From Flavobacteriales bacterium UBA5040 (GTDB lineage Bacteria; Bacteroidota; Bacteroidia; Flavobacteriales; Weeksellaceae), in NCBI GenBank assembly GCA_002415135.1, contig DIBY01000016.1:363524-427523 (forward strand): DNA of 64,000 nucleotides. Reading direction: 5' to 3'. A program made the translations under genes and the position numbers. The notes beneath the pieces were generated by a model that worked only from the letters and a program-made list of their open reading frames with translations, made no database searches and was not told the DNA's origin. The first letter of the stretch is position 1. Every line of letters begins with the position of its first letter. Shown one piece after another: positions 32,875-40,987 of the stretch.

Positions 32875-32907
32875 GTTTAAGATTCTTTATTAAAACTGAT
32901 CTATCAG

Positions 32908-33456
32908 ATGAATTATTCTTACAAAGGTAAAATTTTAATTTCCACTCCCGATATTTCTGGGGACATATTCTCACGCTCTGTTGTTTTAATCGTTGATCAT
33001 AATGAGAACGGTGCTTTTGGATTAATATTGAACAAGAAAAATGAAAATATGAGCTCCCGTTTGCTCGAAATTTTCGGATTTCAAGTGACTGTTTATGAAG
33101 GTGGACCCGTCGAAAATGACAAAACCTTTTTCATTTGTAAAGGCAAGAAGGTCACTGAAGATTTCTTAGCGATCAATGAGGAATATTACCTTACCGAAGA
33201 TATTGAAAACATTGTTTCATCCATTTTAGATCATCAAATTTCGGTGAACGATGTCAAGGTATTTTCTGGTTATTCCGGCTGGTCTGGTCAACAGTTAGAA
33301 GGCGAAATCCTAAGAAAAATGTGGACGCCGGTTGATGTTTACAATCTCGATTACACCTCTCCGAATGACCAAGGTTTATGGAAAAACATTATGCAAAATC
33401 TGGGTGGCGAATTTCTTTTGTGGGCCAATGCACCGGAAGATGTTTCAATGAATTAG
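32908..33456 (+). CDS. YqgE/AlgH family protein
   Basis: 182 residues. Starts with GKILISTPDISGDIFSRSVV, then IVDHNENGAFGLILNKK and VYEGGPVENDKTFFI, and KVFSGYSGWSGQQLEGEI: the full series of YqgE/AlgH conserved blocks. The family is widespread but its biochemical role is not settled; AlgH was first linked to regulation of alginate in Pseudomonas. No signal peptide, so cytoplasmic. Divergent from pdxH. Confidence 0.95.
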   Translation: MNYSYKGKILISTPDISGDIFSRSVVLIVDHNENGAFGLILNKKNENMSSRLLEIFGFQVTVYEGGPVENDKTFFICKGKKVTEDFLAINEEYYLTEDIENIVSSILDHQISVNDVKVFSGYSGWSGQQLEGEILRKMWTPVDVYNLDYTSPNDQGLWKNIMQNLGGEFLLWANAPEDVSMN

Positions 33457-33817
33457 AATTATTTGCTGGGTGTTCGATGCCTGGTGACGGATGATAAAAT
33501 TGGTATTGTTACCAAATCTTCCTCAATAAATCAATTAGGTTTCTTTCCTCCAAAAACATCCTTTTTTAAGGTCGCTTCGCTTGTGATTCTTATAAAGAAT
33601 ACACTTATTTTTCTCCTACGAATGCACGAAATTACTCTAAAACTCTTGCGATTAATTAAGCAAATACGTCCTCTCTCTCGAAAAATCAGAATTGTTTCAC
33701 TTTAAACAATGATCTTACTTTTTTAAAAAATTAACAAAACTTTAGCATTATTTAAGAATACTTTACAAAATTTAATAAGATTGATTGCGTTATCTTTGAA
33801 AACTAATTAGAACGATC
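33457..33817. other. 361-base intergenic region
   Basis: An 80-codon frame at 33463 exists but has no homology I recognise, a basic and hydrophobic random-looking product, and no promoter; I treat it as non-coding. The last 50 bases hold the amidase promoter. Confidence 0.5.
33791..33798 (+). promoter_or_regulatory. Putative -7 box (TATCTTTG) of the amidase gene
   Basis: TAnnTTTG match 19 bases before the ATG at 33818. Confidence 0.55.
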
Positions 33818-34387
33818 ATGAACAGATTTTTTAAATTATTCAGTCTCCTTTTCCTGGGCATTCTTTTATCTTTCACCACTTTTAACGACAAAAAAATAAT
33901 TGTCATCGACCCTGGTCATGGCGGAACAGATTTAGGAATTTCTAAAAATGGAATTTTAGAGAAAGATATTGTTTTAGATATTGCGAAAAGGATCAAAGCA
34001 TTAAACAAAAACGAAAACATCGAGATCGTTCTTACCAGAGAATCTGACGCTGCTACCACTTTAACAGGACGAACAGATTTGATCAATAAGCTAAAACCTT
34101 CTATGGTTATTTCACTTCATATCAATAACAGTAAAAATACTGAAACTACTGGAAACATCATCTTTACGAAACCCGAAACTTTTGACTTTGCTAAAAATTT
34201 AGCTTCAAACTTTGGCGATTGTAAAATTGAAGAGGCGAATTTGCATTTGCTCAGAAACTCAAAGTCACCAGCAATGCTTTTGGAATTAGGGTATATGTCA
34301 AATGAAACTGATAGAACCTATTTAAATAGTGAAGCTGGAAAAGATGAAATTTCAAGAAAAGTAATAGCTTTTATCAACGAACATTAG
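33818..34387 (+). CDS. N-acetylmuramoyl-L-alanine amidase (Amidase_3)
   Basis: 189 residues. Signal or anchor segment at 4-20, then the amidase domain to the end. Zinc ligands His34 (DPGHGG), Glu48 (LEKD) and His101 (SLHIN) are all in place, and the catalytic Glu sits in LLELGYMSNETD near the C-terminus. It cuts the bond between muramic acid and the stem peptide in the periplasm. No LysM, SPOR or AMIN domain, so it is a minimal form; a partner may direct it. Single gene. Confidence 0.93.
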   Translation: MNRFFKLFSLLFLGILLSFTTFNDKKIIVIDPGHGGTDLGISKNGILEKDIVLDIAKRIKALNKNENIEIVLTRESDAATTLTGRTDLINKLKPSMVISLHINNSKNTETTGNIIFTKPETFDFAKNLASNFGDCKIEEANLHLLRNSKSPAMLLELGYMSNETDRTYLNSEAGKDEISRKVIAFINEH

Positions 34388-34450
34388 GAAAATTTATTTT
34401 CTCATAAAACCCGGTTAATGACTTTCTTTAAAGGTTGTTAACTGGGTTTG

Positions 34451-35263
34451 TCAATTTTGGTCGAAACTGTTTTTCCATGGGTCGATCATTTCTGCAAAAC
34501 GTTCTTTTCCAAAACTTTTATTTCGGATCTTAGTCACTGGGAAGATTCCTTTTAGATCGGAAATCATTAAGATCTCTTCCGCCTTTTGAGATTCAAAAGC
34601 GATCATTTCTGACTCCTGAATTTGCGCTAAATTATTTTTATGAACAAAGGTGACGAAGTTTTCTAACAACGGCGAAATATAAGCTCCTTCTGTCGTCTTT
34701 GGGATCTTGATCACTTCCCCTTCCAGGAATAATAAATTACCATAAATACTTCTGGCAATTCTTTTATTTGGATTTAGGAAAATAACGTCATCCAGATCAT
34801 TTTCTTTCGCGTAAATCTCTGCGTAAATATTCTCCGGACAGTGAACATGGATATTGCTGAGAAGATTTGTATTCACATTGATTTCTTTCATCAGATCAAG
34901 TTCGTAATCACGCTGAATATTCAAAAGATCATCCACTTCATCAACTTCGAAATAATAGGAAATTCCACTTTTTGACAACACATTTTCATCCATATTGCGA
35001 TAGACGAAGAACTGAATAATTCCATTAGTTATTCCCTCATTTAAAACCTTATCAGCAAATAAATTCTGAAAAAATTCCAGCGTATAAGAAAGCGGGATTG
35101 CCATTCTCATTTTACGCATAGAAGCCATTAAATAAAAATAGCATTCTTCAGCCATGATCAGCTGCGAACCACGAATAAAAAACGAAACCTGCACTGCATC
35201 GCCGTATAAAAAAGAGCGATTTTGCAGTTGAAACTGCTCCGAAGCAAAAGATAATTTCCCCAT
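34451..35263 (-). CDS. Class IV aminotransferase-like protein, probably inactive
   Basis: 270 residues from ATG at 35263; an in-frame TTG two codons earlier is less likely. The fold of class IV PLP enzymes is visible: NRSFLYGDAVQVSFFIRG at 16-33, the small/large domain link near 115-130, and IARSIYGNLLFLEG at 169-182. Key residues are missing. The Schiff-base Lys expected after NLLS is not there (my alignment puts His139 in its place), and the Glu five residues before Asn176 is Arg171. It therefore looks like a pseudoenzyme. Its neighbour 64 bases upstream is a START-like protein, a pairing I recall in other Flavobacteria. Confidence 0.75.
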   Translation of the reverse strand: MGKLSFASEQFQLQNRSFLYGDAVQVSFFIRGSQLIMAEECYFYLMASMRKMRMAIPLSYTLEFFQNLFADKVLNEGITNGIIQFFVYRNMDENVLSKSGISYYFEVDEVDDLLNIQRDYELDLMKEINVNTNLLSNIHVHCPENIYAEIYAKENDLDDVIFLNPNKRIARSIYGNLLFLEGEVIKIPKTTEGAYISPLLENFVTFVHKNNLAQIQESEMIAFESQKAEEILMISDLKGIFPVTKIRNKSFGKERFAEMIDPWKNSFDQN

Positions 35264-35327
35264 CTTCAAGATTTTAGCAACAAAAAATGAACGATAAATC
35301 GTTCATTTTATATTTAGATTAAAAAAA

Positions 35328-35714
35328 TTAGGATGCGCCTAATTTCAATTTTAAATTTTCGATTAAATTTTCCCAATACAGACGATTTTCTTCCTCATCG
35401 CCAGCATCACAAAAGTCAGTAATATTCAACGCCAAATCATCCGTAATATCATCGATAACGATGGTCATTTCAAAATAATTTTTGGTTCCTTCATCTTCTT
35501 CCCAACGAAAACGCACAAAACTTTCCGGCTTGTAACGAATCAACGTGGCTTTCTCGTCCGGACCATTGCCCCAACTAAAATAGAAGTCATCCCCCTTTTC
35601 CACTACATCATCCGCAAACCACTCCGAAAGTCCCTCTGCGCTCGCCATATATTCGTATAAAATCTCTGACTGACAGTGCATTGGAAATTCATATTGCACT
35701 TTCGCTTTCGCCAT
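35328..35714 (-). CDS. START-like domain protein (SRPBCC fold)
   Basis: 128 residues: MHCQSEILYEYMASAEGLSEWFADDV at the start, then FYFSWGNGPDEKATLIRY and ENRLYWENLIENLKLKLG at the end, the helix-grip layout of small Bacteroidetes START-like proteins related to the AHSA1 family. These hold a hydrophobic cavity for a ligand; none is known here. Very acidic. Co-directional with the class IV-like gene and probably its operon partner. Confidence 0.85.
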   Translation of the reverse strand: MAKAKVQYEFPMHCQSEILYEYMASAEGLSEWFADDVVEKGDDFYFSWGNGPDEKATLIRYKPESFVRFRWEEDEGTKNYFEMTIVIDDITDDLALNITDFCDAGDEEENRLYWENLIENLKLKLGAS

Positions 35715-36118
35715 ATTATTACCTTTTTTTAATGTGTCGCAATATATAAATTAATTTCTAATATACGCAATATATTTCATGAAATCGCTTGAACAGCTCA
35801 GGAGCATCACAACCTGATTTTTTTACCAAACCCGTCCCGCTGTCCACTATATCCGCGATTCAGAAAAAGCATTTTAAAAACTATGACATATATCATCGCG
35901 GGATGCCGTTGCCATCGGGGCTAAATTAAAATTCAGTTTTTATTTTCAAAGGACTTCACGGGACATTTCATAAAAAAAATAGATGGCGCAGTTTTCAGAT
36001 CGACGAATAAATTTGAAATTAAAAGAGTTTATGTTTAATCAAAATATGACATTAACCATTTTTGAAAGATGTGTATATTTACGTTTCAACAAAGACAAAA
36101 AAACCTTTTAAAAATCTT
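35715..36118. other. 404-base intergenic region holding dispersed element copy C
   Basis: Contains copy C (35831-35966) and AT-rich flanks. No open frame of note was seen. It separates the START-like gene from the unrecognised pair at 36119. Confidence 0.5.
35831..35966. repeat. Dispersed hairpin element, copy C
   Basis: Blocks CCCGTCCCGCTGTCCACTAT (35831-35850) and GGGATGCCGTTGCCATCGGG (35900-35919) correspond to the left and right blocks of copies A and B. The centre can fold: ATCCGCGAT (35851-35859) with ATCGCGGGAT (35895-35904), one bulge. It continues to ACTTCACGGGACA. Confidence 0.55.
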
Positions 36119-36667
36119 ATGAAAAAAAACATCAAAGCTTTCCTTAAAGATATCATTCCGATTATCGTTGGGATTCTGGTAGCATTGTGGATCAACAATT
36201 GGAATGAAAGCCGAAAAGACAAAATTTATCTCCAACAAATAAGTTCAGCAAGCAATAAAGAATTAATGGAAACTACGGACGATATCAAACAAAATTTAGT
36301 TTTACAGCAATCATTTATTGACACTATTGATGCCTATTTGTTAGATGATCAAATATCTTTACTTGATATTACCGCTAAAGCCAAGGGAATCTATGCACCA
36401 ACCATAAAAATAAATTCCTGGAAATCAATTTCAAATTCGAAGATCGAATTAATGGATTATGAAAAAGTATCTGCTTTGGCAAGTATCGAAGAGCAGAAGG
36501 AGATTTTAAAAAATAAAACGATAAGACTGGGAGATTTTCTGTATTCAAATCCAAATGAAACTGGAAAAGATAAAAAAGAATTTATGAAAATATTAATGTC
36601 GGATATTATCGGCACCGAAAAAAACTTACAGAAAAACATTTCAGAAATTTTAAATAACTCAAAATGA
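36119..36667 (+). CDS. Small single-pass membrane protein, DUF6090-like N-terminus
   Basis: 182 residues from ATG at 36119 (a TTG frame 57 bases earlier reads Lys-rich sequence and is less likely). One membrane helix near 12-27 (IIPIIVGILVALWINNWNE), followed by SRKDKIYLQQISSASNKEL; this N-terminus is the pattern of DUF6090-type Bacteroidetes membrane proteins. The rest (about 35-182) is a helical periplasmic domain I do not recognise. Overlaps the following lipoprotein gene by 4 bases (ATGA), so the two are translated together. Function unknown. Confidence 0.7.
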   Translation: MKKNIKAFLKDIIPIIVGILVALWINNWNESRKDKIYLQQISSASNKELMETTDDIKQNLVLQQSFIDTIDAYLLDDQISLLDITAKAKGIYAPTIKINSWKSISNSKIELMDYEKVSALASIEEQKEILKNKTIRLGDFLYSNPNETGKDKKEFMKILMSDIIGTEKNLQKNISEILNNSK

Positions 36668-37314
36668 AAAAAGCAATTTTACCTCTGTTGACGTTAATGA
36701 TATTAGGATCGTGCAGCGATTCAAAAACTGATACTAAAGAGTCTTCAAAAGGAGAAATAGAAAATTCTCAAAGTAATAAGGTAGCTCCTGTTGAAAATTA
36801 TTTAAACACACCAGAGCTGATCAAACTGAATGGAACTGATTTTACATTATCCTGGAGTTCACATCCTAGCGAGAATTATTATAAACAAGAATATGTTCCA
36901 AGCGATAACGTGGTGGAAAAATACAAAGAAATGATTGCCGTAGAGTTGGTTGTAGGTGACTTGACAGCAAAAGATGCAGTAAATCAAAAGATTCAGGAAA
37001 TTGAAGCAAGAAAAGCTACAGACCGCGTTTCTAATTATGCCTTAAAAGAAGATACAGAAACCAAAGAATTAATTCTAGACTTTATGATGAGTGAAGGCGC
37101 TGGAGAAAGTACCATTTTAGAATGGAATGTTTATCGTTACAAAAACTATGAAGATGCTGGCGGCAATAAAGGAATCTCTCTTTTCTCTTTAAGTAAGCGC
37201 GGTTACGGAATAGACGTTGCGCAATTTGGACCAGACATTCGAGACAACAGACCGAGATATATGGTGGAATTTCTCGCTCTTCCGAGACCTTCGATTAACT
37301 TGAAAAAACAATAA
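36664..37314 (+). CDS. Unrecognised lipoprotein
   Basis: 216 residues. Lipoprotein signal MKKAILPLLTLMILGSC with Cys17. A Ser/Lys/Glu linker follows to about 45, then a compact domain (FTLSWSSHPSENYYKQEYVP at its start, LEWNVYRYKNYEDAGG in the middle, VEFLALPRP at the end). I do not recognise the family. Coupled to the membrane protein before it; a bidirectional terminator follows. Confidence 0.75.
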   Translation: MKKAILPLLTLMILGSCSDSKTDTKESSKGEIENSQSNKVAPVENYLNTPELIKLNGTDFTLSWSSHPSENYYKQEYVPSDNVVEKYKEMIAVELVVGDLTAKDAVNQKIQEIEARKATDRVSNYALKEDTETKELILDFMMSEGAGESTILEWNVYRYKNYEDAGGNKGISLFSLSKRGYGIDVAQFGPDIRDNRPRYMVEFLALPRPSINLKKQ

Positions 37315-37345
37315 ACACCAATCGTTTTTCAATATTATTCTAAAA

Positions 37346-37381
37346 ACAAACCTCTTTTAAAACAATTTAAAAGAGGTTTGT
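37346..37381. terminator. Bidirectional terminator
   Basis: Perfect 16-base stem ACAAACCTCTTTTAAA / TTTAAAAGAGGTTTGT around ACAA, between convergent genes. Confidence 0.93.
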
Positions 37382-37400
37382 TATTTCCTGAAACAGATAT

Positions 37401-38576
37401 TTAATTCCCGTTCAAAACATCAATTATAATTTCACAACCTTCCCGAATCTCCTCCAAAGAAATTGTTAGTGGTGGTGAAATACGTAAATATTCATTTCGG
37501 TAGAGTTGCCAGAAAACGATCAGTCCTTTTTCCATGCATCTCGTTGCAACCTCTAGAGTAAAATCGGGTGAACCCAGATTCACCGCCAGCATCAAACCTT
37601 TTCCGTTGACATTTTTAATTTTTGGATGAACCAATAATTCACGGAATAAGTTTTCCTTTTCCTCAATTTCATTCATCAGACCACTTTCCAAAACCTCATG
37701 TAAAGTCGCATGACTTGCTGCAGCAATCAAAGGATTCCCACCAAAAGTCGTGATATGTCCCAACTTCGGAGAATGTGAAAGCGAGTGCATGATCTTTTTA
37801 GAACTCATAAAAGCTCCGACCGGAACGCCACCGCCCATTCCTTTTCCCATGACCAAAATATCTGGCACCATTCCGAAATGTTCAAAAGCGAATAGTTTTC
37901 CTGTTCGTCCAAATCCTGGCTGAATTTCATCCAGAATTAATAAAGCTCCAACTTCTTCGCAGCGTTTCTTTAAATTATAAAAATAATCAGCATCAGGAAC
38001 TAAAAAACCCGCCGCACCTTGAATGGTTTCTGCTAAAACGCAGGCGGTTTTTTCGGTGATTTTCGAAAAATCGTGTTGATTATTAAACTCAATAAAACTC
38101 ACCATCGGTAAGAGCGGACGAAACTCACGCTTGTGATATTCGTTCCCAGAAACCGATAAAGCTCCGTGCGTATTTCCGTGGTAAGAATTGGTCATCGAAA
38201 TGATCTCTTCACGACCGGTATAACGTTTAGCTAATTTTAAAGCGCCATCAATTGCTTCTGCACCGGAATTGACGAGATAGGTAACTTCTAAAGGTTCAGA
38301 TGTTGCATCTGCTAGAAGTCTGCATAATTTCACGGGCATTTCCTGAGCGTATTCACCGTAAACCATAACGTGCAGATATTTTTCTGCTTGCGTTTTAATG
38401 GCTTCTACAATTTTTGGATGTGAATGTCCTAAAGTATTGGCAGAAACTCCAGCTACAAAATCAAGATATTTCTGACCGTTTTTTCCGTAAACGTAAGAAC
38501 CGGAAGCCTTTTCTACTTCAAAACCTGCAGCGAACTGCGTCGTTTGGGCTTGATATTTAAAAAAATCTGTTTGCAT
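37401..38576 (-). CDS. Class III aminotransferase (acetylornithine/ornithine type)
   Basis: 391 residues. The PLP Lys is Lys245 (DILVMGKGMGGG), and LILDEIQPGFGRTG at 213-226 is the cofactor motif of acetylornithine and related aminotransferases. The N-part has LDFVAGVSANTLGHSHP and NSGAEAIDGALKLAKRYTG. Annotated relatives are simply called aspartate aminotransferase family. The exact amino donor cannot be told; no arginine genes are nearby. It follows the OstA-like gene on the same strand, with element copy D between them. Confidence 0.9.
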   Translation of the reverse strand: MQTDFFKYQAQTTQFAAGFEVEKASGSYVYGKNGQKYLDFVAGVSANTLGHSHPKIVEAIKTQAEKYLHVMVYGEYAQEMPVKLCRLLADATSEPLEVTYLVNSGAEAIDGALKLAKRYTGREEIISMTNSYHGNTHGALSVSGNEYHKREFRPLLPMVSFIEFNNQHDFSKITEKTACVLAETIQGAAGFLVPDADYFYNLKKRCEEVGALLILDEIQPGFGRTGKLFAFEHFGMVPDILVMGKGMGGGVPVGAFMSSKKIMHSLSHSPKLGHITTFGGNPLIAAASHATLHEVLESGLMNEIEEKENLFRELLVHPKIKNVNGKGLMLAVNLGSPDFTLEVATRCMEKGLIVFWQLYRNEYLRISPPLTISLEEIREGCEIIIDVLNGN

Positions 38577-38600
38577 AAAATCAAAATTAAATTAAAATTT

Positions 38601-38691
38601 CCCAGCTGCGCCCCAGCCTGAGTGGAGCTCTTCTTTCTGAAACATAGTGGAAGAAAAAAAGCGGAAACGGAGGATGGATGAAGGCGCCCAA
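38601..38691. repeat. Dispersed hairpin element, copy D (inverse orientation)
   Basis: Read on the plus strand it matches the reverse complement of copies A-C: CCTGAGTGGAGCTC (38617-38630) for the right block and GCGGAAACGGAGGATGG (38661-38677) for the left block, ending GGCGCCCAAAT as copy B ends GCCCAAAT. Confidence 0.45.
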
Positions 38692-38700
38692 ATAAAAAAA

Positions 38701-40437
38701 TTATTTACGAACCCGCTTCGGTTTCTTGGCTTCTTCTTTGGCTTTCTCGTCATCAATGGCTTTCTGAGCAGCATTATATAACGCGTCATCGGCTTCGTAT
38801 TTGGTCTCCTCGTATTCTGGTGATTCTACAAAAATATCCCGCCAGGTTCGAAGTCTGTCTTTGGTATTCCAATTAAAATCCGGAAAAAACCGCTGTTCAC
38901 GCGAGATCAAACTCATCGGATAAATATCGTTCTGCGCTCCAATATTACAGGAAATGATCTGCACTCTTCGATCTTCAAACTCGGCTTCGATCGTGCCGCA
39001 CGTTGAAAGTGCAACCCCGATTCTTTCGACTTCTTTGGTCTTTTCATTCTGATCATCGGCGTAGGTAATGGCTTGTCCGTTTCCGATCACTTTCGCCAGC
39101 GATATCTCATTGTTGGTATAATAAACCGTCATCAGTTTCCCTTTGACCTGGTTGAATTCGTCTTTTAAATTTAGAGAATCTGCTTTGCTGATGGCGAAGG
39201 CATTTCCGATCACTCGTAAGGAATCTATGAATTCATTTTCGGTATCAAAATAAGCTTCTATTTTATCGCCGGTAATTTGTTTTTCACCACTCCAAGCGAT
39301 TGGTTTTCCATCAAGATGCATGATTCCGTCGGTTTCATTAAAGCTTAAGGAATCTGCACGAACCTGAATATTGGTCTTAAACATTCGGGCTTTTTTGTAA
39401 GCACGCAGGAAACTTTTTTTCTTCAATGGGTTTAGAGTGTCCACTTTTTGATAAGCCAGAATTCGATCTGCAGAAAAGTACATTGAATCTTTTTCTAAAA
39501 TTTTTACAGCATATGGTTTATCAGTCATCATCGCGGAATCTATTTTCTCATAGATCTCGCCGTAACCGCCTTTCATATAACGTTTTTCTAAAGGATCACG
39601 TAAAGTGACATTTCCTTTTCCGGTTCCAAATCCAGTGATCTGATTGAAGTATAGATCGTCGCCTGTTAATATTTTTCCATTATAATGAATGCGGGAGTTT
39701 TTCTTTAAATAAACTTCCTTGGAGTTCATATTATACGTTCCCTTTTCTGTATAAATTAAATTAGATGGATTTTTTTTATTAGTGATCGTCGTCGCACCGT
39801 TAAAAGTCGCCGTGTTGGTATTTTGATTCTGAACGATATTGACACCATCAACAGTATAATCGGCATTGTCAATTTTTACATTTCCTGTGAAATCTATTAA
39901 TCTGCTGTTCAAATCATAGGTTGCAGATTTCGTGTACATTACGTTTCCATCTTTTTTAATGGTTCCGCCGGTATTGAAATAAGCTTTATTGGAAAGTCTA
40001 TCGTAGTAAAGGATTTCTGTCTCGATCGTTTGACCTGGGTCAACCAACAGTACTTTCTTTCGCGCGATTCCTTTTTGTGTATTTCCATCATATTCCATTT
40101 CACCGGAAGTAATGACGGAACCGTCAGCATTCTGGAGCTTCACGTTTCCAATTGCTTTCACGAAATTCTGGTCCTGATAAAAAATCACTTCATCTGCAGT
40201 CAATACAGAGCCTTGATGGGTGAATTGAACATTACCAGAAAAATAAGGATTGCCATTGTACTTGTCTAAAGCTTTCTGAAAAAAATCGGAATGAACTAAT
40301 TTAACTTTCTCGGCTGGCGCACTCTTTTGTGGATTATTAAAAAAGGGGTCTTTTACCAGATCCTGATTCGGTTGGGTATTGATCTGCGCAAAAACATGGG
40401 CATTTATGAAGAGAAAAAAAACAAGAAGTTTTTTCAT
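38701..40437 (-). CDS. OstA/LptA-like protein
   Basis: 578 residues. Signal peptide KKLLVFFLFINAHVFAQ. Many OstA-type strands in series: NPYFSGNVQFTHQGSVLTAD, EVIFYQDQNFVKAIGNVKL, ATYDLNSRLIDFTGNVKID, NGKILTGDDLYFNQITGFG. The fold is the LptA beta-jellyroll that carries LPS across the periplasm, extended well beyond E. coli LptA. A basic tail (KKPKRVRK) ends it. Likely part of lipopolysaccharide transport or assembly. Its start overlaps the Fur-like stop by one base (TAATG). Confidence 0.9.
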   Translation of the reverse strand: MKKLLVFFLFINAHVFAQINTQPNQDLVKDPFFNNPQKSAPAEKVKLVHSDFFQKALDKYNGNPYFSGNVQFTHQGSVLTADEVIFYQDQNFVKAIGNVKLQNADGSVITSGEMEYDGNTQKGIARKKVLLVDPGQTIETEILYYDRLSNKAYFNTGGTIKKDGNVMYTKSATYDLNSRLIDFTGNVKIDNADYTVDGVNIVQNQNTNTATFNGATTITNKKNPSNLIYTEKGTYNMNSKEVYLKKNSRIHYNGKILTGDDLYFNQITGFGTGKGNVTLRDPLEKRYMKGGYGEIYEKIDSAMMTDKPYAVKILEKDSMYFSADRILAYQKVDTLNPLKKKSFLRAYKKARMFKTNIQVRADSLSFNETDGIMHLDGKPIAWSGEKQITGDKIEAYFDTENEFIDSLRVIGNAFAISKADSLNLKDEFNQVKGKLMTVYYTNNEISLAKVIGNGQAITYADDQNEKTKEVERIGVALSTCGTIEAEFEDRRVQIISCNIGAQNDIYPMSLISREQRFFPDFNWNTKDRLRTWRDIFVESPEYEETKYEADDALYNAAQKAIDDEKAKEEAKKPKRVRK

Positions 40438-40910
40438 TAATCCTTTTTGGTTCCGTAAAAATAAAGTGAATGCGAATCAATATTTACGCCAAATGCTGCT
40501 TCGATAGCCTCTTTTATTCCTTGAATTCGGGGATCACAAAACTCGATAATTTCCTGAATTTCTTTATCTGAATCTTTTTTATAAATCACCAAGTGATCGT
40601 GTTGTTTGTCAAAATAGGATTTTTCGTAGGAGGAAGAAGTCAGTGTTTTCTCACCAAACTGGTGTTTTCTGATCAAGCCTGCATCCAAAAAGATCTCGAT
40701 GGTGTTATAAATAGTCGCTTTGGAAACGTGGTATTTCTTCTGCATCATCAAAAGATACAAATCATCAACATTGAAATGATGTTCCATGTTGTAGATTTCT
40801 TCCAGGATCGTATAGCGTTCTGGTGTATTTCTAAAACCTTTCGTCTGAAGATATTGTCTTAGAACCTCCTTAATTGTTGAAATATTGAGTTCCTTTTGTT
40901 TAGCGTCCAT
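40437..40910 (-). CDS. Fur-family transcriptional regulator
   Basis: 157 residues. A winged helix at about 10-85 (TPERYTILEEIYNMEHHFNVDD, KATIYNTIEIFLDAGLI) and a dimer domain with the metal-site segment KQHDHLVIY. The structural CxxC zinc pair that normally follows is absent (IYKKDSDKEIQEIIEF), though a Cys is in FCDPRI. It may sense iron, zinc or peroxide; the sequence does not decide. Translationally coupled to the OstA-like gene, which could link envelope LPS transport to metal status (inference). Confidence 0.9.
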   Translation of the reverse strand: MDAKQKELNISTIKEVLRQYLQTKGFRNTPERYTILEEIYNMEHHFNVDDLYLLMMQKKYHVSKATIYNTIEIFLDAGLIRKHQFGEKTLTSSSYEKSYFDKQHDHLVIYKKDSDKEIQEIIEFCDPRIQGIKEAIEAAFGVNIDSHSLYFYGTKKD

Positions 40911-40926
40911 TAAAAATAATTATATG

Positions 40927-40934
40927 CAAATTTA
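40927..40934 (-). promoter_or_regulatory. Putative -7 box (TAAATTTG, minus strand) of the Fur-like gene
   Basis: TAnnTTTG match 16 bases upstream of the ATG at 40910. Confidence 0.5.
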
Positions 40935-40987
40935 TCGATTTTTTTATTAATGCTCCGGAGCAAAAATTAAGGTGACAATCTGCAAAT

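Noticed and set aside
33463..33705. 80-codon plus-strand open frame
   Set aside because: No recognisable domain, no promoter or start context, product looks random; likely intergenic.
38592..38789. 65-codon minus-strand open frame
   Set aside because: Half lies in element copy D and half overlaps the OstA-like gene in another frame.
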